From Albidovulum sediminicola (GTDB lineage: Bacteria > Pseudomonadota > Alphaproteobacteria > Rhodobacterales > Rhodobacteraceae), in the NCBI RefSeq assembly GCF_025751575.1, contig NZ_JAOWLA010000002.1, forward strand, positions 1-64,000: a stretch of 64,000 nt of DNA, given 5' to 3'. The position numbers were made by a program, and so were the translations under genes. Positions 8,028 to 16,343 of the stretch are shown here, piece after piece. The notes under the pieces are model-generated. The model was given only the letters and a program-made list of their open reading frames with translations. It did no database searches and was not told the origin of the DNA. Positions within the stretch are counted from its first letter, which is position 1; every line of letters begins with the position of its first letter.

Positions 8028-8792
8028 CTAAAATCCGATGACCTTGTACCCGACCTGAAGGCTCCAGTCGGCAGGGCGGTGGGCGCCCGCTAGTATCTGC
8101 GGTTTGATGAAAATCTGGCTGTCGCCGCCAAACGCCTTTCCCAACGGAAAGCCGAAAGTGGTCGTCAGGCTGGCATATCCTTTATCCCTTTGCCAGTCGT
8201 AGATGAGGGCCGGATCAAAGGCGACGAACATTTTTTCGGTCGCGAGCTTGGGCACGTAGTAGAAATCGAAGGTGGTCATGTTGATCTTGCTGCGGCCCGC
8301 ATCTTCGTCGCCCAGACCGAAGGTCTGCACCAGAGACGGCGCGACGATGGAACCATCCTTGAGGAATTTGGCGTAGAATCCGGACAGCTCCAGCACCGTC
8401 TGGCCGCTGCCAAGATCGGGCCGGTCAGCGCTATCGAACGAAAGCTTCGCCGTATAGGCGATCCCGCGCGTCGCATTCACGGCAAGGACATGAATAAACT
8501 TCACGTTAAGGTCGCCAAGCCCAAAACTGTCATCGACTGGGCCTGAGGCGTAGGGCAACGTGAAAGTCAGGGCGTTGTTGTTTCCTGGACCGAACGGCAC
8601 CGTGAAACTGGCTTCGAAGAGGCCGTTGGAAAAACCTGATCCGAAATCCGAATACTTGTACTGAATGCCGGCGCTGGTCGCCAGAATGGTCGGGTTGGTG
8701 CCGTTGTTCACCTCGGGTTGAGACTGCGCCCAGGCCCCGGTAACCAAGATTGCCGAACACACAGTTGCGGGGATCGTCAATAGGTGTTTCAT
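8028..8792 (-). CDS. Outer-membrane beta-barrel protein, MetA/phenol-degradation type
   Basis: 254 residues with a Sec signal peptide (cleavage A-W-A-Q, about residue 23). The mature chain alternates polar and hydrophobic residues in short beta-strands and ends in Y-K-V-I-G-F, a C-terminal Phe typical of outer-membrane barrels. The overall pattern (FEASFTVPFG..., G-L-G-D-L-N-V-K-F) resembles the transporter-like barrel family often found in aromatic or amide catabolic clusters. It probably admits the substrate of the neighbouring periplasmic hydrolases. It sits between the serine hydrolase and the second amidohydrolase with 73-90 bp gaps. Confidence 0.6.
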   Translation of the reverse strand: MKHLLTIPATVCSAILVTGAWAQSQPEVNNGTNPTILATSAGIQYKYSDFGSGFSNGLFEASFTVPFGPGNNNALTFTLPYASGPVDDSFGLGDLNVKFIHVLAVNATRGIAYTAKLSFDSADRPDLGSGQTVLELSGFYAKFLKDGSIVAPSLVQTFGLGDEDAGRSKINMTTFDFYYVPKLATEKMFVAFDPALIYDWQRDKGYASLTTTFGFPLGKAFGGDSQIFIKPQILAGAHRPADWSLQVGYKVIGF

Positions 8793-8882
8793 TCAGATTC
8801 TTCCTTTTTCACCGGGACAGCCTCAACCCATAACCAGGTTGCGGATGGCCCTATCCGGTAGCACGGCGAGGTCATCGGGCGC

Positions 8883-10319
8883 TTATCCACCGGCCAGCAT
8901 TCTCGCAGCGTTACGCAGAAATCCCGGGGAATGATCGACTCCCGAGATTTCATCCGGGTTGGGCGCCAACCCGAAATACATGCCACAGAAATCGCGGGAG
9001 GGATCGACATAGATGCCCTGCCCCATGTTCCCGTGCTTGAACATGGCGCCGTCGTTGAAGACATGGTCCCACTGGGCCGAGTTGTAGTCAGGGACTTCGC
9101 CGAACCAGTCCGTGCCGTATTGCTCTTCGGTCGAGCCTTTGTAGGCCTCGGGATTGCCCATGGTCTGGATGCTTTTCAGCAACCTGTCCGAGATGATCTG
9201 CTCCTCCGACACCACATTCCAGCTGGGCGTGTAAATCATCGTGTAGCGCAACAAGTCTTCCGGCGTGGTGTTGTGCATTCCGGCGCACAAGGGCGTTCCA
9301 TCCGGCGCAAGGGCGGTGATAAAGGCGTTCTTCGCCCCGATTTTTGACCAAACACGTTCGTTCCACGTGGTCTGCCACCGCTCTCCGGTAACAAATTGCG
9401 TCAGCAGCACCAGTGTCTGCGTATTTGCGCCAGAATACCGGAAATGCGAGCCTGCAGGCTCATCGGGCAGCGGTTGGGCGTTCTTCGACATTTCGCGGAA
9501 ATCGCCCTTGTTCAGCTCGAAACCGGCCGTGAACCATTTGGCGATCCAGGAATCCGGATTCAGCAAGTTCTCGATGGTTTCCTCGATATCGAGGCCGGAG
9601 GACATGTTCATCACGTTGCGGACCGTGGCCTGCTCCCATGCCGACCCCCTGACCTCGGGCACATAGGTCGGGACGGGTGCATCCAGATCGATCTTGCCCT
9701 CATCGGCGAGCATCGCGACGAGCAGACCCACGGTTGGCTTGGATGCCGACATCCAGATATGAATATCCGTGGGGTTCATTCCCGGATAAACCTCGAAAAC
9801 CACTTTGCCCTTGTGCGCCATCATCATCGCCTGAACCTGACGCTTGCCGACCAGGTATTCCTTCAGCGGCGGTGTGGGTGTGCCGTCAACGGACGTATAG
9901 GTCAGATCCAGGATCGACGAATCAATCGCGCGTTCGAGCTTCGAGAATTCCTTCGGGGGTGCGATATAAGAGCATTTGAAGAACTCAGGGATATTTAGGT
10001 TGTAGTAGATGGAGTCTTCGCTGCCGGACTGCCAATTGGGAAAACTGTAATTCCTGGTCGCCTTTTCGACGAATTCCAGAGACTGGGACGTTTTCCATCT
10101 CGCCATCGGGCTGTCGACTTCAAGCGGCTCAAAACCTGATGCGCCGGCGCGGACTGGCCCGCTCGTCTGTGCAGAGGCAGGCTGGGATGCCAGCCCGAGC
10201 CCGGCTACACTCGCCGCCGCTCCAACGGCAACGCCGCTTGCCATGAAGCTGCGCCGGGAAATACTATTCAGAGCGTCGTCATCTTTGTCGTGGTCGATGC
10301 CCGCCAATTTAGTAACCAT
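8883..10319 (-). CDS. Tat-exported serine hydrolase, beta-lactamase (class C / NylB-like) family
   Basis: 478 residues from the ATG at 10319, selected because GGAG lies 9 bases upstream; two earlier starts overlap the preceding gene. A twin-arginine signal is clear: S-R-R-S-F-M at residues 21-26, then an Ala/Gly-rich core ending QPASA. The fold is PF00144: S191-A-S-K194 in the nucleophile motif, Y295-S-G as second motif and H-G-N in place of the usual third triad. This arrangement resembles 6-aminohexanoate-dimer hydrolases and esterases more than true beta-lactamases. It likely cleaves an amide or ester in the periplasm after folding in the cytoplasm. The gap to the upstream amidohydrolase is 28 bp, so they are probably in one operon. 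Confidence 0.75.
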   Translation of the reverse strand: MVTKLAGIDHDKDDDALNSISRRSFMASGVAVGAAASVAGLGLASQPASAQTSGPVRAGASGFEPLEVDSPMARWKTSQSLEFVEKATRNYSFPNWQSGSEDSIYYNLNIPEFFKCSYIAPPKEFSKLERAIDSSILDLTYTSVDGTPTPPLKEYLVGKRQVQAMMMAHKGKVVFEVYPGMNPTDIHIWMSASKPTVGLLVAMLADEGKIDLDAPVPTYVPEVRGSAWEQATVRNVMNMSSGLDIEETIENLLNPDSWIAKWFTAGFELNKGDFREMSKNAQPLPDEPAGSHFRYSGANTQTLVLLTQFVTGERWQTTWNERVWSKIGAKNAFITALAPDGTPLCAGMHNTTPEDLLRYTMIYTPSWNVVSEEQIISDRLLKSIQTMGNPEAYKGSTEEQYGTDWFGEVPDYNSAQWDHVFNDGAMFKHGNMGQGIYVDPSRDFCGMYFGLAPNPDEISGVDHSPGFLRNAARMLAGG

Positions 10320-10347
10320 AGATGAATTCTCCAGCGAGTCCGTGTTT

Positions 10348-11904
10348 TCAGTCTGCAACGACATTACGGATCGCCCTGCCATTGGGTGCGTTCAATACCA
10401 GCTCGCCGTCACGCACCGAGAAGCCGCCGTTCACGATCACGGTTTGCACGCCCACGGTCGGTTGATTGGCGTTCTCGAAGGTGGCCAGGTCAGCGACCGC
10501 TGCGGGATCGAAGACGACGATGTCTGCGTCCATGCCCACCTGAATGCGGCCCTTGGTCCGCATCTGCGGCACGCTGTCTTCCAGTATCTGCGCGGGCAGC
10601 AGCGACATCTTGCGGATCGCTTCGGAAAGCGACAATACCCCGCGTTCGCGCACATAGGACCGCAGGATCTTGGTATACGCGCCTGTTGACCGCGGATGGC
10701 TGAACACATTGTCGGGCAACGGCCATTCATCGCCTTCGTAATGCAGAATGTTGCCGTTTTCATCGAAATAGGACCAGAGCACGGAATCCGAGGCGATCGC
10801 TGTCGCGGGATTGGTCACCGAAATGTCCAGCAGTGAAAGAGCAGCAGGATCAGCCTCGTCCAGGAAATGCCAGACGATCATGGTACCGGGCTTGTTCGCC
10901 TGATAATCGGCCAGTTCATCCTCGGTCATCCGATCAGCGCCAAGCTGGAAGTTGTTTGCGGTCGAATCCATCCTGCTGCGCCAGTCCGGGCCGCTGAACA
11001 TGGCCGCGCCGACCACGGTGCTGGCTGCGCCGTAAGGATAGGCTTCGGTCGTGACGTTGATGCCCTGGGCCTGCGCCTCTTCCACCAGCGCCATCGTGGC
11101 CTTGATGTCCGACAGCGAGGTCGAATTGATGTGGCACAGGTGCATGTGCGCGCCGGTGATGGCGGCGAGGCTGATCAACTCCTGGACAGCCTCGAAGGAG
11201 CTTTGCGGCTCGGTGTTGCTGGCATAACGCACATGAGTATAGGTCGGGACGTTGTATTTCTTGGCCAGTTCGGCGAGCGCGTAATACTCTTTGTGTCCAA
11301 AACCCGGCGCGTAACCGGCATTGACGCCGATGCCGAGCGCACCGTCCTTCAGGCCCTGTTCGACCAGCGCCATGATGCGTTCGGATTGTTCCGGGCTGGC
11401 GATGTCCAGCTTCCAGTCGGTGCGGCCCTGTACATCCAGGAAATAGCCTGCCGTCGCCAATGGATCGGTTTCGGTAAAGGTTGCGATCCTGCCAAAAACC
11501 CAAGCTGCTGAAGCGCCATAGTTCATCGGTAGGTTCTTGGTGGCCTGCGCATCATACCAGTCGCCGATGGGCAGAAGCCCGGATTCAAGCTCCAGCGCCG
11601 TTGTGACGCCCTGGATAACCTGCATCCGGTAGTCGCCGATGTTCTGGCCATGGGAATGCAGGTCGATGAAGCCCGGCGACACGACGTGGCCGGTGGCGTC
11701 GATAACCACATCGCCCTCTAACGGAAATTCACTGATCGCCACGATCTTGTCGCCCTCGATGGCGACGTTGCGAATGGCATCAAGACCGGTTTCGGGGTCG
11801 ATCACCCTCCCGCCGGCTATGACGATGTCATTCGCCAGCACGGCCGTAGTCGACAACAGCAAAGCCACCATCGTGGCGGCTCCCAAGGTCCTTGTTCGCA
11901 GCAT
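10348..11904 (-). CDS. Exported amidohydrolase, N-acyl-D-amino-acid deacylase type
   Basis: 518 residues from the ATG at 11904, with a G-rich ribosome site 8 bases upstream; the ATG at 11934 has none. A signal peptide ends near V-L-A-N. It has the canonical H83-S-H85 metal pair (GFIDLHSHGQN), the E-L-E-S-G-L segment, THVRYASN, HLCHINSTS, the catalytic I-A-S-D, and the H-P-R-S-T-G-A-Y motif conserved in D-aminoacylases and D-glutamate deacylases. It is clearly diverged from the two paralogues downstream. It heads the minus-strand cluster and faces the AraC regulator, so transcription of the whole block probably starts just upstream of it. Confidence 0.8.
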   Translation of the reverse strand: MLRTRTLGAATMVALLLSTTAVLANDIVIAGGRVIDPETGLDAIRNVAIEGDKIVAISEFPLEGDVVIDATGHVVSPGFIDLHSHGQNIGDYRMQVIQGVTTALELESGLLPIGDWYDAQATKNLPMNYGASAAWVFGRIATFTETDPLATAGYFLDVQGRTDWKLDIASPEQSERIMALVEQGLKDGALGIGVNAGYAPGFGHKEYYALAELAKKYNVPTYTHVRYASNTEPQSSFEAVQELISLAAITGAHMHLCHINSTSLSDIKATMALVEEAQAQGINVTTEAYPYGAASTVVGAAMFSGPDWRSRMDSTANNFQLGADRMTEDELADYQANKPGTMIVWHFLDEADPAALSLLDISVTNPATAIASDSVLWSYFDENGNILHYEGDEWPLPDNVFSHPRSTGAYTKILRSYVRERGVLSLSEAIRKMSLLPAQILEDSVPQMRTKGRIQVGMDADIVVFDPAAVADLATFENANQPTVGVQTVIVNGGFSVRDGELVLNAPNGRAIRNVVAD

Positions 11905-12080
11905 ATTCAAGCCCCCCGCGCTTGCTAGGATCATGAACGCCGCGCGCTCGTCACCAGAATCTCTTCGTGTCTGGCCTCAAAGCTACACTACCCGTGAGGT
12001 CAGGTCTTTGCATCTCATGCCAGCAGTGGCACTATTCTATAGCGTGTGGCTAAGCCCCTGAAAGATGAGAAAAAGCGCGG
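11905..12080. promoter_or_regulatory. Divergent promoter region of the hydrolase cluster and its AraC regulator
   Basis: 176 bp between two divergent genes. It contains an imperfect inverted repeat, TGGCCTCA (11972-11979) and TGAGGTCA (11995-12002), spaced 15 bp, a plausible regulator site. An AT-rich TATTCTATAG near 12035 could supply the -10 element of the regulator gene. The assignment rests on position and the repeat only. Confidence 0.35.
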
Positions 12081-13148
12081 ATGAGCAAGCCATCTACCCC
12101 GAAATTTACCCGAGCAATGTTGGTTTTGTACCCGCTCGGCAAGGCATTCGCCTTGCGCGGCGGCGATATCGAAGCTTTGCTTGCCCGCAACAGGATTCCG
12201 CTCGGCGCGCTGACCGATCCTGCGATGCTGGTTGAGGCGAGCGCCTGTTATGCTGCCATGGAGGACATGGCCGAAACTCTCGGCGACCCGTATTTTGGCG
12301 CAACGGTGGCGATCGAAGTCGCCCGGAAGGGGACGCCCGGGCTCCGGGACGCGGCGAGCCACGCGGCTACCCTTGGAGATTTCCTCTCCCGGGTGATTGT
12401 GGAGGTTCAGAAGCAAGTTGATAATGTCAGGTATTCCTTAATCGTTTTACCCGACGTTGCAAGCTTGGAGATTCTGCGCACGATCAGGGTGTTGAAGCCA
12501 TCAAGACAATGGGATGCAGTCGGCGTCGCCTTCTACGTGACCTTGATCAGACAGGGTATCGGTGGCACTTTTGACCCCAAAGACATCCTCGTCACTGTGC
12601 CGACCACCGCAGGTCTTCCGCCGGGGTTTCTGCCGAAACAGGCGCTTGTGAAATCCGAGATCAACGGCTTGCGGATTTCTTTTCCGCCGCAATGGCTTTG
12701 GACGCCATTCTCGCTGGACTGGGACCTGGTGGAAGCGTCACGAGGGGAATTCGCGCCCGACGGCACCAGCGACGCACCCCTTTCCTATCTTCGTAGCGTG
12801 CTTGCGGATAACATCGCTCAACACGATCTGACTCTTAATGTATTTGCCGAAATCTGTGGCCTGCATCCACGTCGTGTACAGCGCATCCTACAGGCAAAGG
12901 GCACCTCCTTCAGCCAGATGAAAGACGACGTGCGCCAGAGCGTCAGCGAAGACCTCCTGTCAAACACAACGCTACCCATCTCGCAAATCGCCCTTCAGGT
13001 AGGCCTCTCCGGCCCGGCCGCGTTCGACAGGGCATTCAGCCGATGGACGGGCAAGACGCCGACAGGATTTCGGGCCGAATCCAAATCGGATCCGGATGCC
13101 CGAGTTGTGGATAACGGATCCGGGTCCAGTACCAGCAAGGAACCGTAA
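12081..13148 (+). CDS. AraC-family transcriptional regulator
   Basis: 355 residues. The N-terminal about 200 residues look like the ligand-binding domain of OruR/ArgR-type AraC proteins (Arabinose_bd family, beginning LYPLGKAFALRGGDIEALLA). The C-terminal double helix-turn-helix spans about 240-335, with N-V-F-A-E-I-C-G-L-H-P-R-R-V-Q-R as first recognition region and PISQIALQVGLSGPAAFDRA as second. The last 20 residues are a low-complexity tail. It is divergently placed from the amidohydrolase/serine-hydrolase cluster and is the obvious candidate for its substrate-responsive activator. Confidence 0.85.
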   Translation: MSKPSTPKFTRAMLVLYPLGKAFALRGGDIEALLARNRIPLGALTDPAMLVEASACYAAMEDMAETLGDPYFGATVAIEVARKGTPGLRDAASHAATLGDFLSRVIVEVQKQVDNVRYSLIVLPDVASLEILRTIRVLKPSRQWDAVGVAFYVTLIRQGIGGTFDPKDILVTVPTTAGLPPGFLPKQALVKSEINGLRISFPPQWLWTPFSLDWDLVEASRGEFAPDGTSDAPLSYLRSVLADNIAQHDLTLNVFAEICGLHPRRVQRILQAKGTSFSQMKDDVRQSVSEDLLSNTTLPISQIALQVGLSGPAAFDRAFSRWTGKTPTGFRAESKSDPDARVVDNGSGSSTSKEP

Positions 13149-13195
13149 AGGATGAGCCCTAACGCACTGATGCACAGATCGTACCCTTCGTGGCA

Positions 13196-13599
13196 CTTCG
13201 CGATGCTGTCCCTGAGCGTGGTGTAGGTTCTGGGTGATGCGGTCACCGGCGATGTTCCGGTAGGGTCTGGTTGCTGACACCAACCTGGACCGGAGATTCC
13301 ACCGATGACCACCGACATGATGAACCTGCGCGACTTGGTCGAGAAGACCCCTGACGCCGATCTTCTGCGCGAGATGATCGGCTTTGCCGCCGAACGGCTG
13401 ATGGAACTGGAGGTTGGCGCTGCGACGGGCGCGGCCTATGGCGAGAAGGACCCGGCGCGGCTGGCGCAGCGCAACGGCTATCGCGACCGGGACTGGGAGA
13501 CGCGCGCCGGGGCGGTCGAGCTGCGCATCCCGAAGCTCCGGAAGGGCAGCTACTTCCCCGGCTTCCTTGAACCGCATCGGATGGCCGAGAAGGCGCTGA
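13196..13599 (+). mobile_element. IS256-family remnant (left end only)
   Basis: The non-coding left end of a mutator-type element (about 13196-13304) is followed by the start of its transposase. The element is cut at 13599, where the IS3 element begins. No right half is present nearby. Confidence 0.6.
13305..13599 (+). pseudogene. IS256-family transposase, N-terminal fragment
   Basis: About 98 residues of a mutator (IS256) transposase: [21 protein letters not shown], the G-A-A-Y-G-E-K region, [20 protein letters not shown] and the conserved [18 protein letters not shown]. The frame then enters the IS3 end and stops at 13631. The catalytic core is lost, so the gene is dead. Confidence 0.8.
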
Positions 13600-13627
13600 T
13601 GTATCGACCCAGCGGACTCTGCTCAGG

Positions 13628-14449
13628 TTAAGCCGCTAATCTGAATGCCTCGGCAGGCGTGCGCATGGCAAGGGCCTGATGAGGGCGGCGGTGGTTGTAG
13701 AAGCAGATCCAGTCGCCGATGACTCGGCTGGCGTGCTGGATGCTCTCGAAGCGATGCCGGTGGATGCATTGCTCCTTCAGTGTCCGGATGACGCGCTCGA
13801 CCATGCCATTCTGTTGCGGGCAGTGCGGCGTGATGAACTCCTGGCGCAGGCCGTAGCTGCGGACCAGGGCCGTGAAGTGCCGGCTGGTAAAAACGAGCCC
13901 ATTGTCCGACCTCAGCAAGAATTCCCTATCGACACGTCCAAGGGTGCCGAACCGGCTGATCAGGGCTTGCTCGAGCGCGGCACTGGCCGTGGTCGCCTTG
14001 CCCGAGCGCGACAGGTGCCAGCCCAGAAGTTCGCGCGTGTGGCAGTCGATGACCAGCGCCAGAGAGGCCCAGCCATCCTTGCCGGTCCAGACCCGCGCAA
14101 GATCCGTCGACCAACGCTCGTTCGGCGCGGTGGCGACCGAGGGCACGGCCTCGATGCGGGGCCGCATGCCGATGGCGCGCTTGCGGACCTGCCAGCCCTT
14201 GAGCTGGAAGACCCGCTGCACCGTGTTCTTGTTGAACCCCAGGAGCCACGCGACCGTGCGATAGCCGAACGACGGCTCCTGCTCGATCATCGCCTTGATC
14301 GGTTCGGCGAAGCGCGGATCGATCTTGGGCGCCGCCTTGACCGGCCTGTAGTAGACCGTCCGCCGCGGGACGCCGAACCAGGCGCAGAGCCTGGCGATCG
14401 ACACCGTGATGCCGTCGGCCAGCAGGCCCTCATGGAGCGTCCGGATCAT
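13628..14449 (-). CDS. IS3-family transposase OrfB (DDE integrase)
   Basis: 273 residues. An N-terminal HTH_21-like segment ([15 protein letters not shown]) precedes the integrase core: first Asp in N-E-R-W-S-T-D-L, second in L-L-R-S-D-N-G-L, Glu in [10 protein letters not shown], then the [11 protein letters not shown] tail. The start ATG overlaps the orfA stop (ATGA, 14446-14449), suggesting translational coupling rather than the programmed frameshift used by many IS3 members. Full length and apparently functional. Confidence 0.9.
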   Translation of the reverse strand: MIRTLHEGLLADGITVSIARLCAWFGVPRRTVYYRPVKAAPKIDPRFAEPIKAMIEQEPSFGYRTVAWLLGFNKNTVQRVFQLKGWQVRKRAIGMRPRIEAVPSVATAPNERWSTDLARVWTGKDGWASLALVIDCHTRELLGWHLSRSGKATTASAALEQALISRFGTLGRVDREFLLRSDNGLVFTSRHFTALVRSYGLRQEFITPHCPQQNGMVERVIRTLKEQCIHRHRFESIQHASRVIGDWICFYNHRRPHQALAMRTPAEAFRLAA

Positions 14450-14763
14450 TGTCCGTCCTCCCGCTCCATGAGGGCCTGCAGCTTTTTTCGGGCACGCAGT
14501 TCCAGCATTGCCTCGCCATAGGCCTCCTGCAGATCCTTCAGCTGCTTCTCGTATTGCTCGCGGATATCCAGCGGATTGGCGCGCAGAGAGTTTTCCATGC
14601 CCCGCCTAGCATCTTCGACCCAGCCTTCGATTTCGGAGGGCGCCAGGTCAAACGACCGGCTCGCCTCAGCAATCGTCGTTTTGCCTTGGATGACCTCAAT
14701 GACGAGCGCGGTTTTGCGCTTGGCCGTCCAGCGTTTGATGTTCTCGTCCATCGTCATACTCAT
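14446..14763 (-). CDS. IS3-family transposase OrfA
   Basis: 105 residues. It has a helix-turn-helix (R-K-T-A-L-V-I-E-V-I-Q-G-K-T-T-I-A-E-A-S region) followed by a charged helical segment (REQYEKQLKDLQEAYGEAML) resembling the leucine-zipper part of OrfA proteins. It sits directly upstream of orfB and overlaps it by 4 bases. Predicted DNA-binding partner of OrfB at the inverted repeats. Confidence 0.85.
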   Translation of the reverse strand: MSMTMDENIKRWTAKRKTALVIEVIQGKTTIAEASRSFDLAPSEIEGWVEDARRGMENSLRANPLDIREQYEKQLKDLQEAYGEAMLELRARKKLQALMEREDGQ

Positions 14764-14812
14764 TGCTACGATCTCCCTTGTAGCATGAGCAGAATTTCAC
14801 TGGGTCGATACA

Positions 14813-15252
14813 AACTCGCCCAGATGCCCTCGCAAGGCATTGATGGCTTGGGTCCTCTGCCGGATCAAAAGCTCACGGATGCGAAAGACCATCGCCGCGC
14901 CTTGGGTCTCCTCGCTCTTCACGGGCACGAAGCGCATCGTGGGGCGCGTCGCCGCTTCGCAGATCGCCTCGGCATCAGCCATGTCGTTCTTCTGGCGCTT
15001 GACGAAAGGCTTCACGTAAGCGGGAGGGATGAGCCTGATCTCATGGCCCAGTTTGCCGATCTCGCGGCCCCAGAAATGCGCACCCCCACAGGCTTCCATA
15101 GCGACAACGCAACGCGGAAGATGGCCGAAGAACGCCAGCACCTGGTCCCTCCTCAGCTTCTTGCACAGCACCGCGCGGCCCGAGGCATCAGCCCCGTGAA
15201 CCTGAAACACATTCTTCGCCAGATCGAGTCCGACCGTGATAATCTCCGACAT
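14813..15252 (-). pseudogene. IS110-family transposase, 3'-truncated
   Basis: Starts at ATG 15252 with an AGGAG ribosome site. About 146 residues of the DEDD domain are present (VGLDLAKNVFQVHG, AMEACGGAHFWGRE, IPPAYVKPFVKRQKND, RFVPVKSEE). The frame then enters the IS3 inverted repeat and stops at 14797. The whole C-terminal Transposase_20 domain is missing, so it is inactive. It is similar in order and motifs to the intact protein at 1503-2555, but not identical. Confidence 0.8.
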
Positions 15253-15322
15253 GACCGCTCTCCTTTGTGGATCATCGCAGACCCACCTTGGCACACCGAT
15301 GCCGTCGGGGGGCGGTCACACC
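14813..15322 (-). mobile_element. IS110-family remnant (5' part)
   Basis: The 5' end of an IS110 element related to the one at 1261-2642. The region upstream of its transposase shares GATGCCGTCGGGG and ACACCATCA with that element's 5' end and diverges just beyond, near 15322. The 3' part of the element is missing where the IS3 element begins. Confidence 0.6.
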
Positions 15323-15492
15323 ATCAATGCCGGTCAAGATCACCGTGCCTTGGCCTGGTGTAACCGTACAACTTCTGGTTGTAAGTTTTCCGACTGGACT
15401 TCACCGCCCGGAAGAGCGTTGGTGGTGCTGCGCGCGACGCAATTGGGTCCGTCCGCGCGTCTCCGCCCGGGATGCCGGGCCTCGTGTCAGTA

Positions 15493-15513
15493 GCGGGATC
15501 GTGCTGATCCCGC
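15493..15513. promoter_or_regulatory. Hairpin upstream of the recombinase module
   Basis: GCGGGATC-GTGCT-GATCCCGC is a perfect 8-bp stem with a 5-base loop, ending 21 bp before the first gene of the DUF3489/DUF2924/recombinase operon. It may be an operator or a leader structure; a second small inverted repeat, TACAAC-N5-GTTGTA, lies about 110 bp further upstream. No protein is known to bind either. Confidence 0.35.
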
Positions 15514-15534
15514 GGTAGGACACGGGAGACGAAA

Positions 15535-15873
15535 ATGGCCAAACAAGTGACGATGACTGAAACGGTGGATGCGGCGACGGCCGACTCCCCGGCGCACCGT
15601 ACACTGAAGCGCGCAACTCGCGCTCAGCCGAGCAAGAGACAGCAGCTGATCCGGCTCCTGTCGGCGAAGGCGGGCGCGGATGTGGCCATGATCGACCGAA
15701 AGCTCGGCTGGCAGCCGCACACGGTGCGCGCAGCGCTGAGCGGGCTGAGGAAGGCGGGATACAAGGTTGAGGCGGCGCGGCCGGGCGAGGGCAGGGCGGT
15801 GCGCTACCGGATCCTGGCGGCGGCATCCTCCGATGCGGAGTCCGCTTCTGCCATTGCAGCCGGGCGCGCGTGA
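15535..15873 (+). CDS. DUF3489 protein of a recombinase module
   Basis: 112 residues. A basic N-terminal segment is followed by a winged-helix-like DUF3489 domain (about 33-95): S-K-R-Q-Q-L-I-R-L-L-S, D-V-A-M-I-D-R-K-L-G-W-Q-P-H-T-V-R and the G-Y-K-V-E-A-A-R turn. Members of this family are usually found next to DUF2924 and a large serine recombinase, exactly as here, and probably bind DNA. A GGGAGA ribosome site precedes it. The stop overlaps the next start by one base (TGATG), so the three genes form one operon. Confidence 0.85.
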   Translation: MAKQVTMTETVDAATADSPAHRTLKRATRAQPSKRQQLIRLLSAKAGADVAMIDRKLGWQPHTVRAALSGLRKAGYKVEAARPGEGRAVRYRILAAASSDAESASAIAAGRA

Positions 15874-16340
15874 TGGCGAAGGACCTGCAAGCCAATCTGT
15901 CCGCCGATCTCGAAGAACTCGATCGCGAGGCGTTGAAGGCAGAGTGGGAGAAGACCTTCGGGTCTTCTCCGCCGCTCTACCTGTCTCTGGCGTTCATGCG
16001 CACGGCGATCGGGTATGAGCGGCAATGCTGGACGTTCGGTGGGCTGAGCCCGGCGACACGGAGGGCGCTGGCATCGGCGCTGGCCGCCCGTGCAGGCTGG
16101 GAGGGCAGGGCGGCGCAGGCAGCCGCGGCTTCGCCGGTTGCGGCTCCGGGAGCGCTCCTCGTGCGGGAATGGAACGGCAGGACCTACCGGGTCGAGGTGC
16201 TGGATGAGGGCTACTGCTTCGACGGGCGGACCTGGGCCTCGCTGACGGCGATCGCGAAACGGATCACCGGCACCAACTGGTCCGGCCCGCGGTTCTTCGG
16301 CCTGACACCTAAGCGCGGGATGAAGGTCGGGGAGGGCTGA
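15873..16340 (+). CDS. DUF2924 protein of a recombinase module
   Basis: 155 residues. DUF2924 features include the E-L-D-R-E-A-L-K-A-E-W-E-K-T-F-G start, the L-A-F-M-R-T-A-I-G-Y-E-R-Q segment, and a C-terminal REWNGRTYRVEVLDEGYCFD followed by SLTAIAKRITGTNWSGPRFF. The last part resembles a small DNA-binding fold related to RAMA-type domains. The family is nearly always paired with the downstream serine recombinase and probably acts as its accessory factor. Three bases separate it from the recombinase start. Confidence 0.85.
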   Translation: MAKDLQANLSADLEELDREALKAEWEKTFGSSPPLYLSLAFMRTAIGYERQCWTFGGLSPATRRALASALAARAGWEGRAAQAAAASPVAAPGALLVREWNGRTYRVEVLDEGYCFDGRTWASLTAIAKRITGTNWSGPRFFGLTPKRGMKVGEG

Positions 16341-16343
16341 GAT

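Larger units (their letters stand above)
13600..14812 (-). mobile_element. Complete IS3-family insertion sequence
   Basis: 1213 bp bounded by terminal inverted repeats: TGTATCGACCCAG at 13600 and its exact complement ending at 14812, with TCTGCTCA also shared further in. Both reading frames are intact. The left flank is an IS256 fragment and the right flank an IS110 fragment, with no direct target duplication, so the present neighbours were probably joined by recombination or an adjacent deletion rather than by simple insertion. Confidence 0.85.
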
